64,000 bases of DNA from Salticus scenicus. Lineage: Eukaryota > Arthropoda > Arachnida > Araneae > Salticidae. Numbering within the stretch: the first letter of the stretch is position 1; each line of letters opens with the position of its first letter. Below are positions 22,619 to 31,898 of this stretch, piece by piece. A program made the translations under genes and the position numbers. The stretch covers positions 198,818,532 through 198,882,531 of the forward strand of contig OZ005661.1 in NCBI GenBank assembly GCA_963930645.1. Direction: 5' to 3'. The notes below the pieces were generated by a model. It saw only the letters and a program-made list of their open reading frames with translations, searched no databases and was not told the origin of the DNA.

Positions 22619-23237
22619 CAGTGTGTCCTAAAAGTTCCAGTACTCCAACTTAAAGGACTCATTGTGTCCATGATTTTTTTTTTTTAAATATTAAATTTTA
22701 TCGTCTGCTTATTATTGCATCAATTCTTTAATTTTTATCGTTTGTTTCTTTTCTCGCTCAAGTTGTGTGAGAATAAAGTTTTGTGTTATTTTGTTCTTCA
22801 TTATGAAATGAGTTCATCACGCATTTAGAGAATTACGCTGTCTGAAGCTTATTTTGAATGTAAATCGTGTGAAAGATGCAAAGATGTTTGGCGATATAGA
22901 TATCCAGATGATGCAATATCGAGTAAAAATATGCTATATCAGCTCGTTCGACAATTTCGTAATACAGGTTCTGTGCAGGTGTGTACAGTTTTTTCTACAA
23001 GAAGTCACTCCCAGCATGTTAAAACGCGTTTCTAAACGCATGCGCAAACGAGTTCAGCTTTGCCTCCTAGAAAAGGGTGGACATTTTGAACATTTATTAT
23101 AAATGTAAGTTCTGTATTTTTTCCTCCGTTATTTTAAATGTGCCTTTTATCATTAGCATTAAAATAATCGTTCTAAGGTTTGTTGTTTTGTAAATAAAAA
23201 ATACATCAGCGTCAGTACTGGAACTTTTAGGACACTC
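22619..23237 (+). mobile_element. Internally deleted mariner (DUF4817-type), TA target
   Basis: The inverted ends are CAGTGTGTCCTAAAAGTTCC and GGAACTTTTAGGACACTC, flanked by TA (22617-22618 and 23238-23239). The interior keeps the two ends of a transposase and nothing in between. One + frame reads RYRYPDDAISSK and QLVRQFRNTGSV, the helix-turn-helix start. A second reads VTPSMLKRVSKRMRKR followed by GGHFEHLL and a stop, a C-terminus of the kind seen in arthropod DUF4817 mariners. The DDE catalytic core is gone, so this is a non-autonomous deletion derivative. It inserted into repeat D. Confidence 0.8.
22854..23102 (+). pseudogene. Mariner transposase remnant, N- and C-terminal ends fused
   Basis: The catalytic middle has been deleted. 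The DNA-binding helix-turn-helix segment (about 22885-22985) and the C-terminal segment (about 23000-23100) lie in different frames around a GTGTACAG junction. It cannot encode an active transposase. It could still supply a DNA-binding fragment, but it has no intact start in the helix-turn-helix frame. Confidence 0.7.
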
Positions 23238-23243
23238 TATATA

Positions 23244-23395
23244 AAATTAAACAATGGAGATAAAATATTAAACATCCTATGATAATTTTCACATTTTTTT
23301 ATTTAACAATTTGTCTTATTTTAATTTATTTATACAACCATTAATTACTCAATGTTCAGAAAGTCAAGTTGGAGTCACTCTAGACTTAAGTTTTT
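23244..23395 (+). repeat. Dispersed repeat family D, copy 2, 3' part
   Basis: ACTCAATGTTCAGAAAGTCA and GGAGTCACTCTAGA match the end of copy 1 near 10910-10955. This confirms that the mariner split this copy. Confidence 0.6.
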
Positions 23396-23488
23396 ATTTT
23401 AAGTTATGCGCAAAAGAAGAAGAAAAAAAAACAGTTTTTCTGTAACTGTTGGAGGCATGTGTATTTATTCGTTATTATTCTTTTTCAG

Positions 23489-23584
23489 ATTTTCGGTGCT
23501 TTTCTTTCCATTCCACTTAAACAAAGCGAGAGTTTCTATGGAACGGGAGAATCTTTCCTTTTTACATTCCACCCTGAATTCAAG
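23489..23584 (+). CDS. OXR1: TLDc gene, central TLDc strands (exon c)
   Basis: The exon encodes 32 residues, phase 0-0, with a CTTTTTCAG acceptor and an AAG|GTATGT donor. It reads IFGAFLSIPLKQSESF, then YGTGESFLFTFHPEFK. 'FGAF' and 'FYGTGE-F-F-F' are the most conserved strings of the TLDc domain. The YGTGE turn and the aromatic strand after it are present without change of length relative to the family, so there is no indel here. It joins exon b directly at residue E and exon d at EFKWTG across a 14.2-kb intron. Confidence 0.95.
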
Positions 23585-24126
23585 GTATGTTTAGAAATGT
23601 TTTCCAGATATAAATATGCCAGTTATTATAATATTGATTCAAAATGAAATTACCAGAAACTGTGGACGCAAATCTCATAAACATAAAAACAAGTAGCAGT
23701 GTTTTCGTATATAAATAAGTAAACACGACTCTATCCTGCAAGGAAATGTAAGCACATGAAAGCAGCAAAGCTTAAAGTCAACACAAATATCAAGATTACA
23801 AAAAATAGCAATCTTATGTGTATATTTTCCCTCTTTAATTTTATTCATGTATTTTATTTTTATATACGGGGTGATAATAATATATCTTTCACTGTTTGGA
23901 TGTGTAAAACTAATAATTAAAGAACCTGATTTCATCTACCGACTGAAAAAGACATGGGGTAATGATCCTCCCCAATAAAAAAAAATATATATATTAGTAT
24001 GATTTAAAATATTTAAAAATCATTACGTCTCGTAGTTAAATTAAATTTTAATCACATTAAAAACTGAGACAGATAATATACACTAAATATATACATTTTA
24101 AAATATTAAAAACACAAAAACATAAA

Positions 24127-24167
24127 TTTAAACGTTTCGAGCCTTTTACAGGCTCCTCATGAGTAAA
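24127..24167 (-). ncRNA. Hammerhead-type ribozyme motif, left arm, core mutated
   Basis: On the - strand: TTTA, core CTCATGA, G, GAGCC-TGTAAAA-GGCTC, GAAA, CGTT, TAAA. It is the same as the right-arm motif except that the core reads CTCATGA instead of CTGATGA. The changed G corresponds to catalytic position G5, so this copy should not cleave. Confidence 0.7.
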
Positions 24168-24257
24168 AAAAACATCAAGTGCAAATGATGAGATGAACAA
24201 CAGACTTTCATTATATGAGTACAACGTATTCAACAGGAACTGCGCATGCCTCATTAA

Positions 24258-24545
24258 GTGCGTCATTCTTGTAGTTCAGTTTATATTGGTCAAACTGGCC
24301 GTTCTCTTCATACTCGAATTAAGGAATATAAAACAAATTTCAAAAACCGTGATAAACGTTCAAAAATAGTTCAGCATGCCATAGAAACATACCATTTACC
24401 TGATTTTAACAGTACTAAAATAATCATATCTAATTGTTTAAATTATCACTCAAGAATTTTCCTGGAGGGCTGGTACACAAATCAACATTTTTCGCCACTT
24501 AATGAGGCATGCGCAGTTCCTGATGAATACGTTGTACTCACATAA
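24258..24545 (+). CDS. GIY-YIG endonuclease domain of a Penelope-like element
   Basis: A 95-residue frame that is all endonuclease. It has the strand SVYIGQTGRS (residues 7-16), the conserved arginine in LHTRIKEY (R20), a histidine in IVQHAIET (H40) and the catalytic glutamate in RIFLEGWY (E70), and ends with PDEYVVLT. In Penelope-like retroelements this domain nicks target DNA and follows the reverse transcriptase on one polyprotein. No reverse transcriptase precedes it: the left inverted arm ends at 24260, so the ATG is fortuitous and the frame is truncated at its start. Catalytic residues look intact and there is no internal stop, which suggests a fairly young copy. Expression is unlikely. 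Confidence 0.85.
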   Translation: MRHSCSSVYIGQTGRSLHTRIKEYKTNFKNRDKRSKIVQHAIETYHLPDFNSTKIIISNCLNYHSRIFLEGWYTNQHFSPLNEACAVPDEYVVLT

Positions 24546-24588
24546 TTGAAAGTCTGTTGTTCATCTCATCATTTGCACTTGATTTTTT

Positions 24589-24629
24589 TTTACTGATGAG
24601 GAGCCTGTAAAAGGCTCGAAACGTTTAAA
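24589..24629 (+). ncRNA. Hammerhead-type ribozyme motif, right arm
   Basis: Read in order: helix I strand TTTA (24589-24592); core CTGATGA (24593-24599); one G; helix II GAGCC-TGTAAAA-GGCTC (24601-24617); core GAAA (24618-24621); CG; T16.1 and H17 = T; helix I partner TAAA (24626-24629). Helix III would be only AC/GT, so cleavage would probably need dimers through the AACGTT palindrome, as described for minimal hammerheads of retroelements. The G at 24600 is one nucleotide more than a canonical core/helix II junction allows. Activity is uncertain. Confidence 0.72.
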
Positions 24630-25084
24630 TTTATGTTTTTGTGTTTTTAATATTTTAAAATGTATAATTTTAGTGTATATTATCTGTCTCAGTTTTTAAT
24701 GTGATTAAAATTTTATATTAGTATGAATAAATAAAATATTGCCATAAGTTGTCTATAGGGGATATTTTGCACGTAATTAATTTTGCACAATCCAGGTAGG
24801 TTATGCACCTTTCTTAGCTCATTTCCTAGCTGATTTTGGAGCTGTTTAAAACAAAATAAGCCAATATTTAAAATAAACGTACGGAAAATGGCTTACGGCT
24901 AATATTCGAATAAATATTTTTGTATTTTCAATGGCAGTGTTCACAATACAAAATAGAACAAAAGGAACATAAATATAAAAAGTTCTTTTGCATCCCAGTT
25001 ACAGTGCGGGAAATTTTTATTTAACAGCCACCACTAAATTTTAATTGAAACGGTTTCTTAATTGTTTCAAAACATCTTTTAAAG

Positions 25085-26150
25085 GTATTTTCGATGTGAT
25101 TAGGTAACAGCTATAAGTAAAGTTTAACGGTGACTATTGAATAAAAATTTCCCTCAAATCTGGCAGCACTGTCCCAGTATTGCTCAACAACAGTTGTCCT
25201 TCGAAGAGTATTGCTGTAGAGAATATTGCAAAAATCGATAACAAAATGGCCACTGCAGTTGGAACAAAGTAGCTCAAACGCCAGACTGGTGCGGTATAAA
25301 TGCGTGGCCAAGCAGTCATGTCCAATTAAAAGTCAGAATTGGGTCACGGTCTCTCGGCCTGGCCAGTCGGAAATGATGCTTGGTCTGAGATATTTCATCT
25401 TCTTGTTAATAATTCTTTCCAGTAATTGCATATATAGAAACTAGTGGAGACTTTTCTTCTTATTATTATTAACATAGCTGCTAAACTTTATAATTTTTGA
25501 ATCATTTTCACCGCTATTTCTAAAACGGAAGTTTTTACATGTATTTTTGACGACCAGATAAACTGAAAACCATAAAAAAGGGGAAAAAAAATCGGTATGA
25601 AGACTCGGCGATTATGAACTTGTTCTAAAGGTGGAAAAAGAACCAGATAATTGTTGACTTGTTGTGTGGAGGCTCCCGTTTTGGCTAATTCATGAACCCT
25701 CTCATTACCCATAATTCCGCAGTGGCCAGAGATCCGCTGGAGAGGGATAACTTTACTCAATTGACGCCATTTACGTATAGAGTTTTGGCACTTTGAAGAC
25801 ATCACCGGAATAGGGATTATCCAAAGATTCTATTGAACAAAAAGCCGTTCTCCAATCACAAAGGATGACATCTGCTGTAAATTTGTAAGAAAACAAAAAG
25901 ACTGTTCCAAAATAATACAAATCGCCTTAATTTCGTCATCATGGGCTGCTCTGGGGGTGCAAACAAGAATATAAAATGCGAAAAGTTTGTAAAAATCTCC
26001 AGTACCAACATTGGACTGATCTGGCATAAGGAAGGCATTGGTTGAAGATTCTTTGCCATTGGGGTTCTGGGTATCGGGTATTCATTGTTTCTAGCTTAAG
26101 CAGATGTAGAACTACGGTGGGAATATCGTATTTCATAAACTTCTGCTAAA
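25085..26150 (-). pseudogene. RNase H region of a non-LTR retrotransposon, decayed
   Basis: Fragments in three - strand frames follow RNase H order. DQSNVGTGDFYKLFAFYI and HDDEIKAICIILEQS (about 26025-25890) give the first acidic strand and the DxE helix. ISGHCGIMGNERVHELAKTG (about 25740-25680) is the 'GH-G-GNE-AD-LAK' block with D changed to H. ATHLYRTSLAFELLCSNC (about 25310-25250) is the trailing 'LA-HLYR--L---C--C' region common in arthropod LINEs. Frameshifts separate them and reverse transcriptase is not seen. RNase H normally removes the RNA strand after reverse transcription. This copy is dead. It lies antisense in intron 3. Confidence 0.82.
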
Positions 26151-26894
26151 AACACAAAAAATAACCTCAGTGCTTCTCTGATGATTTTAGTCTGTGTGTT
26201 CGACAGTGGAATTTTGGAGTCCTTTTATTTTTCCTGCCAAAAAAATTTTGACTTGTTACAATCTTTAAAGAAACATGATATTTTCACATAACAGGAGTCA
26301 AACCTCTAGGAGGATATAATAACCCTTGGATTTTTTCCATTCTCTGTTTATCATTTATATTCGAATAAATATGTACATGCAGATATTAGTGATAGATCGT
26401 ATAAACATCATTTAAAATACTGATTTATTTCATTTTCAATATCTTCAAAATCACATGTGCAGTAGGAAAGATGCATAATTTACCTCGATTTTGCCCATTA
26501 AAAAGCATTATAAAATGTCCCCTTATTGGTGACTTTTATTTTTTATTGGAACTTTTATTTTTATTTTTGGAAATAATCTCCCCATGTGTTTTGTAATCTA
26601 TAGAGTATTTTTATTTTTTTTTATTTTTTTTTGAATGATTAAATTATGCTGTAGATGCCTCACAAATAGTGAAATTTATTTTATGGCCACCCTGTATTTG
26701 TTATGTATTGCTGCATTATTCGTGCCTACTTTTTCTCGCCGGAAGAAGAATTTTCCCGTAAGGCTGTACATCAAATTCCCTCTTTCTTTCTTTCTTTCTT
26801 TCTATATTATCCAATAGGATTTTTGTTGCTTCTTTTTATAAGAATATTTCGTTCGAAAATGAAGTTTTTCGAATTCTGTTTTTTGAATATTACT
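26151..26894. other. Non-coding intronic stretch with (TTTC)n
   Basis: Contains a TTTC microsatellite at about 26780-26803 (six units). No gene is seen. Confidence 0.5.
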
Positions 26895-27098
26895 CTTTGA
26901 ATAGGTCGCCTTTTAGCTAAGTGAGCAATTTTTTGAAAAAAAAAAAAAAAAAAAAAAAAAAAATGAATTTAAATATTTCGTTTGAAGATCAACTTTAGAG
27001 TTAGTTCTAAATTTACTTAATAAAATAAAATATTTAAATTATTTTTTTTTTTTTTTTCAAAAAATTGCTCACTTAGCTAAAAGGCGACCTATTCAAAG
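26895..27098. mobile_element. 204-bp MITE with long terminal inverted repeats
   Basis: CTTTGAATAGGTCGCCTTTT at 26895 and AAAAGGCGACCTATTCAAAG at the right end are exact inverse copies. The arms continue through AGCTAAGTGAGCAATTTTTT (about 45 bp in all) into poly(A) and poly(T) tracts. ACT flanks both sides (26892-26894 and 27099-27101), a possible 3-bp TSD. No protein is encoded. Confidence 0.8.
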
Positions 27099-27113
27099 AC
27101 TAATATTAAATAA

Positions 27114-27165
27114 TCTGGTGTGTCACTCACACGACTTTCTCTTACCCTGAAATTTAATACTATAA
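27114..27165 (+). repeat. Helitron-like terminus motif, copy 1
   Basis: TCTGGTGTGTCACTCACACG contains the hairpin GTGTG-TCACT-CACAC and continues ACTTTCTCTTACCCTG and TTTAATACTA. The same sequence occurs at 43196. Its head resembles the minisatellite unit at 6479-7296. A terminal hairpin next to TC and association with a minisatellite fit Helitron/Helentron elements, but no second end was found. Confidence 0.4.
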
Positions 27166-27453
27166 ATACAGGTTGCAGATTAAGAGGCAAGATAACGATG
27201 TTATGTAAGCCTATGTTAAACAATTCAAATTAAGCTTCAGAAGAGTTTTACATGATAATTCTGCAAGGTGCAATAGAGCTGCAATAAAGCTGCAATAAAG
27301 CTGCAATTTTTAAATTACTTCGTACTTATTTCCGTTAGTAAACAATTGTTGATTCATTCTTGAAAATCATTCACATAAGACCATAGAGCATTGGTGCAAA
27401 ACAGGGGAAATATTTAATTTAATTTAATTTGTAATATGTTATTTTGATTTTTT

Positions 27454-27701
27454 GACCGGTTCATTCCATGTCGCATCATCCAGGCCATGACACCCACCGA
27501 CACAGATTTGGAGGAAATTTGGTACAGTTATAGAACATTTCATACTGATTCTAGGAATATGAATTATTTTGAGATCAGTGAAGTAGTTTTCAAGCTGTCA
27601 GCATTGATGTACATGGTAAAATGGCCGATTAGCCGCCATTTTGAAAGGTACATGTAAATATATAAATGCTTGTAACTCCTCTTACTTTTAACATAGAACC
27701 G

Positions 27702-27739
<38 letters not shown>

Positions 27740-29552
27740 GGGGGGGGGGGGGGTTATTTAGAATATAACAAACTTTTATTTACAAAAGTTTTGTTTTCTT
27801 AAATCTTTACAATTATTTATAATAGTGACTTTTTGTTGTTTTTCTTCATATGTAATTTGAGTAAATTTAGCAGACAATTTCTTCCATTGCCCCTTCTTCA
27901 ATTTTCACCAAATTTTGTATACAGGCAGCCCAAACTATGTTTTTATGACTGATAAAAAAAAATTGATGGACAGGTAACAGGATTTTCGTTTAAACAATTT
28001 TAACTTAACCTCCCGGACATTACCCCTTCCACAAAAAGATGTTTTTCTATTTCATTCTGATTTTAATATAAATCCCATGCTTTACTATGAGAATTTCCTG
28101 TTTTACAACAGAATTTAATTATACAGCTTATTAAATACTTGAAAACTAAGAAACTAAAACTTAACTAGATTTTTTCTCTGCACTTTTTTTTTTTTCCATA
28201 ATATTCTGTATGCAAAACCATATTTAATTATACAAAATTAAATATGAAATTAACTATGATAAAATTGAAGTATGTAATATAAAAGTATAATAGTATAAAA
28301 ATTGAATGTACTATAATACAGTTAGTTTTCACTATTAATAAGAAAAATTGTTTTAAAAAATAGTATTTCATACGTAAACCAAAACACGATATCTATCAAT
28401 GGAAATTAAAAATAACATTAGTATAATAAAGAATATAACTTACAGTCAGAAAAAATGGAAATAACCATATAAACTCAGTGATGAATCTACTGCTTTAGTG
28501 AATTCAAAATGAACATAATAAAATAATAAACAGGAAAGACTTTAACTTAATAAAATATAGTTATTTGCATTTTTCTGACTGTAACTTATATTCTATATTA
28601 TACTTATGTTATTTTTAATTTCCATTGATAGATATCGTGTTTTGGTTTAATGTATGAAATATTATTTGTTAAAACAATATTTCTTATTAATAGTGAAAAC
28701 TAACTGTATTATAATGCATATTTTTATACTATTACACTTTTATTTTACATACTTCAATTTTATCATAGTTAATTTCATATTTAATGATGTATAATTAAAT
28801 GTGGTTTTGCATACATAATATTATACAAAAAAAAAAGAAAAAAAAAAAAAACTGCAGAGAAAAAAAATCTAGTTAAGTTTTATTTTCTTAGTTTTCAAGT
28901 ATTTAATAAGCTGTATAATTAAATTCTGTTGTAAAACAAGGAATTTTCATAGTAAAGCATGGGATTTATATTAAAATGAGAATGAAATAGCAAACCATCT
29001 TTTTGTGGAAGGGGTAATGTCGGGGAGGTTAAGTTAAAATTATTTAAACGAAAATCCTGTTAACTGCCCATCAAAATTTTTTATCAGTCATAAAAACATA
29101 GTTTGGGCTGCCAGTATACAAAATTTGGGGAAAATTGAAGAAGGGGCAATGGAAGAAATTGTCTGCTAAAGTTACTCAAATCACGTATGAAGAAACACAA
29201 CAAAAAGTCACTATTATAAATAATTGTAAAGATTTAAGAAAACAAAACTTTGGTAAATAAAAGCTTGTTATATTCTAAATAAACCTAAAAAAATTTGAAG
29301 GTTTATTATTAAAACTAATAGGAGATACAAGCATTTATATTTTTATATGCAACATTCAACATGGCCGTAAGGCAGCCATTTTGGCATGTATTTAAATGCT
29401 GATAACTTGAAAACAACTTCACTGATCTCAAAATAATTGACATTTATAGAATCAGCATGAAAAGTTTAACTGTAAAAAAATTCATCGAAATCGGAGTGGG
29501 TGGGGGTCATTTTTTAAAAATTCTGGATGATTTGACATGGAATGACTCGACC
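27454..29552. mobile_element. 2.1-kb palindromic fold-back element
   Basis: Arms of about 1 kb (27454-28465 and 28560-29552) are inverted copies around a loop of about 95 bp. Matching marks from the ends inward are TCATTCCATGTC opposite GACATGGAATGA, CAAAATGGCNGCC-like boxes, AAAGATTTAAGAAAACAAAA opposite TTTTGTTTTCTTAAATCTTT, ACAATTTCTTCCATTGCCCC opposite GGGGCAATGGAAGAAATTGT, CATTACCCCTTCCACAAAAA opposite TTTTTGTGGAAGGGGTAATG, and ATTTTTCTGACTGTAA at the loop. The arms have diverged and one holds a T/G tract (about 27706-27753). No coding frame is conserved between arms, so the element appears non-autonomous. I do not recognise its superfamily. Confidence 0.85.
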
Positions 29553-31311
29553 TTAAAAGGGATTTTTAATTAGGTTACAAAACCCAAAATGTAATGGAAA
29601 AAATAAATAGCGATTTTATTCTTTTGAAAATTCATTTAAATTTAGTGACCAGCGAAGCGGGCGTAGCCTACTAGTAATTTATAAAAGAATTTATATTGTC
29701 TACTATCCTTAAATAATAACCTTTTTTAATACTATTAACCGACAGCTTGATTAAATAAAAAAAAAAAAAAAATTCACTGCTTTTTGAAAGAAAGGAAAAA
29801 TATATTTTATTTAATTTCACCCTATAAATATTAATTTTCATTCAAATGAGTTGCGAAAAACCTGCTTTCCTGATGAACATGCAAAGCTGGTAATTTTTGT
29901 TAACTTTATAAATATCTTAATAAAAGCCGAAGTGCCCCGAAGATAACACTAAAAACTGTTATCGTAGCTACAAGTACGTATTGGAATAAAGAAAGTTAAA
30001 TTTTATCCATGGTTTCCATCCGTGGATTTAAAATGAGTAAAAGATCGAAAATAAAATAAAATAACGGAGAAACTTACATCTCAGTCGCAACAATATACTG
30101 ACATTAAAAGAAAAAAAAAATGTAAATTTTATATATGGCTTGCGCATGGTTTTGGAAGATTCGTACATTTATTCAAATATTAAATTAAACATACAAAATT
30201 CCTCGGTTCATTCACAGAATTATCTTATAAAAAAATATATATATATATTAAAATATCGGTATAGTGTACAAATATATAGTTGTTACCGTCGTAGAAAACA
30301 AAACTTGTTCATTTATAAAAACAAAGCTTAAGTAAAACAAAACAATTTCTGTTTTTAGTATACACTGTTTTCATTGCTATGCTCAACTTTAATACATCGG
30401 GAATAATAATAATAATAAATTAAATATGTAGAATTCAGCGAGAAATGAATAATATAAATAAACATGTACATGGTTATGAAACTTGAATTATAGGATTATG
30501 TCATTTTTAATTTCTTAGAGCCGCTTGGGCTCTAGAGCATATAAATATTATTATAGTAAAGATTCAATAAAAAAAAAAAAAATCATCGTGTGAACCAATG
30601 TTTAGTAGTCTGAGGAGAAATAAACTTGGAAATACACGTGTTACAATGAAGCGCTTAAAAAAAGTAAGTCCAGTGTAATATTACAAACTAATCTTTGCTG
30701 TCACTCCGAATAAGTTAAACTATTTAATCAGGATTAAGTAAGATTTGTTAAATGTTAGTGGGGGAAAACATATTTATCATGCAGTTAATCCAGGACGCGT
30801 TTAGGACATTTTTTTTTCCCTTGGAAAGTCTTAACACCGAAAAAAGACTTAAAATTACGTTTTTTTTTTTTTTTTTTTTTTTTTTTTCAAATCAATTTTC
30901 GTGTTTCATGCAATTTTGTTTCATGCAAAGTTAAACATATCTAATCAAAATTACATATTTTACTTCATATTTTTATATTATTTCAAAATGGTAAATATAA
31001 GTATTTAATAAAGGTAACTAAAGTATAAAAATATCTATGTGAGTACTTGAAGTGAATTTTTTCTTGTACACCCAAAAAATTATCTACTACCTGAGTATCT
31101 AATTATATATTGTTTTCAGTAAATAAACTTTAAGTAAAAAATAAATGAATTAGTAATCAGCTATTTTTAATAAACTTTCTGACAAATATCAGTTTAATTA
31201 ATAATCGGTTAATTTACTTAGAATGCTAGTTATTTTTCTTTTCAACAAATCGACAAACGAATAATTTCTTTCTTACTTTTCAGAAGATTGTCATTAGTTA
31301 CAAAATTTGTA
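29553..31311. other. Non-coding intronic stretch
   Basis: GACCAGCGAAGCGGGCGTAG at about 29647 matches, in reverse complement, the sequence after repeat F at about 14262-14284. Otherwise there are only homopolymers (for example about 29757-29771 and 30860-30887) and AT microsatellites. Confidence 0.5.
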
Positions 31312-31898
31312 GTTTCAACCAACGAGATAAAGTAGAGTGATAAATGGTAACCCTGACAAGGTCCAACATGAGTCATATGACATAAACCATCTATGCTTTT
31401 TTTCCCTTGGTAACAGCTTATTTTCAATAAATTTCTATGGCAACCGTTTGGAGATTGTACTTGGCGAAAATCATAACCGATAATGTTTTTGTTTACTTAT
31501 GAAATTTAATATATATATATTCTAAATCATTTTAATTTTTATTTCGTGTAGTCGAAATTTAACCAACAAATTATTTAAAAATAGTTGATAAATTGTTATT
31601 TGTTGTTATATTTAGCTCTTTTTAAAAGTTTAAATGATGAAAAAAAAAAGTATTTTAATTTTTATTATAATGTGAAATATATGAAAAAATATTTTAAAAA
31701 CAATTTATTTCGGTTCTAGCACTGTCATGTTACCTAATAATAATTTGCCGAACTGAAAATTTAAATGCCAGAATAGCGATAAAGAGCAAAACATAGCAAT
31801 CTATTAGTTCATATCACGTGATTCATGTTGAACCACGGAAAGCTAATCCTTTATCCATTGAATCAGCACTCTAATTTATTTATCTGGTTGGTTTCAAC
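31312..31898 (+). mobile_element. hAT-like non-autonomous element, copy 1, 8-bp TSD
   Basis: A 571-bp element (31320-31890) between identical 8-bp repeats GTTTCAAC (31312-31319 and 31891-31898). The ends are CAACGAGATAAA and TTTATCTGGTTG. Internal landmarks are GATAAATGGTAACCCT, AGTCATATGACAT, TTTCCCTTGGTAACAGCTTA, TTTATTTCGGT, CACTGTCATGTTACCTAATA and CCACGGAAAGCTAATCCTT. A copy at 38590-39229 shares all of these in the same order. The 8-bp TSD and CA...TG ends fit the hAT superfamily. No transposase is encoded. Confidence 0.85.

Larger units (their letters stand above)
24003..24713 (+). mobile_element. Penelope-like element, endonuclease-only, between inverted repeats
   Basis: The 13-bp direct repeat TATATTAGTATGA (23990-24002 and 24714-24726) bounds a 711-bp insertion. 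It consists of a 41-nt tail, an inverted arm (24044-24260), about 235 bp of unique endonuclease sequence, and the opposite arm (24496-24713). Each arm carries a hammerhead-type motif, and the right arm also carries the 3' end of the endonuclease frame. Penelope-like elements are known to have inverted or direct terminal repeats with hammerhead ribozymes and a GIY-YIG endonuclease after the reverse transcriptase. The reverse transcriptase is absent here, so the copy is non-autonomous. It lies in intron 3 of the TLDc gene. Confidence 0.85.

Noticed and set aside
24714..24760. The inverted repeats of the Penelope-like element as LTRs of a retrovirus-like element
   Set aside because: The arms are inverted rather than direct, lack TG...CA ends and a primer-binding site, and flank a GIY-YIG endonuclease.
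27454..29552. The palindrome as an assembly fold-back artefact
   Set aside because: The arms differ at many positions and by indels, which an artefactual fold-back would not.
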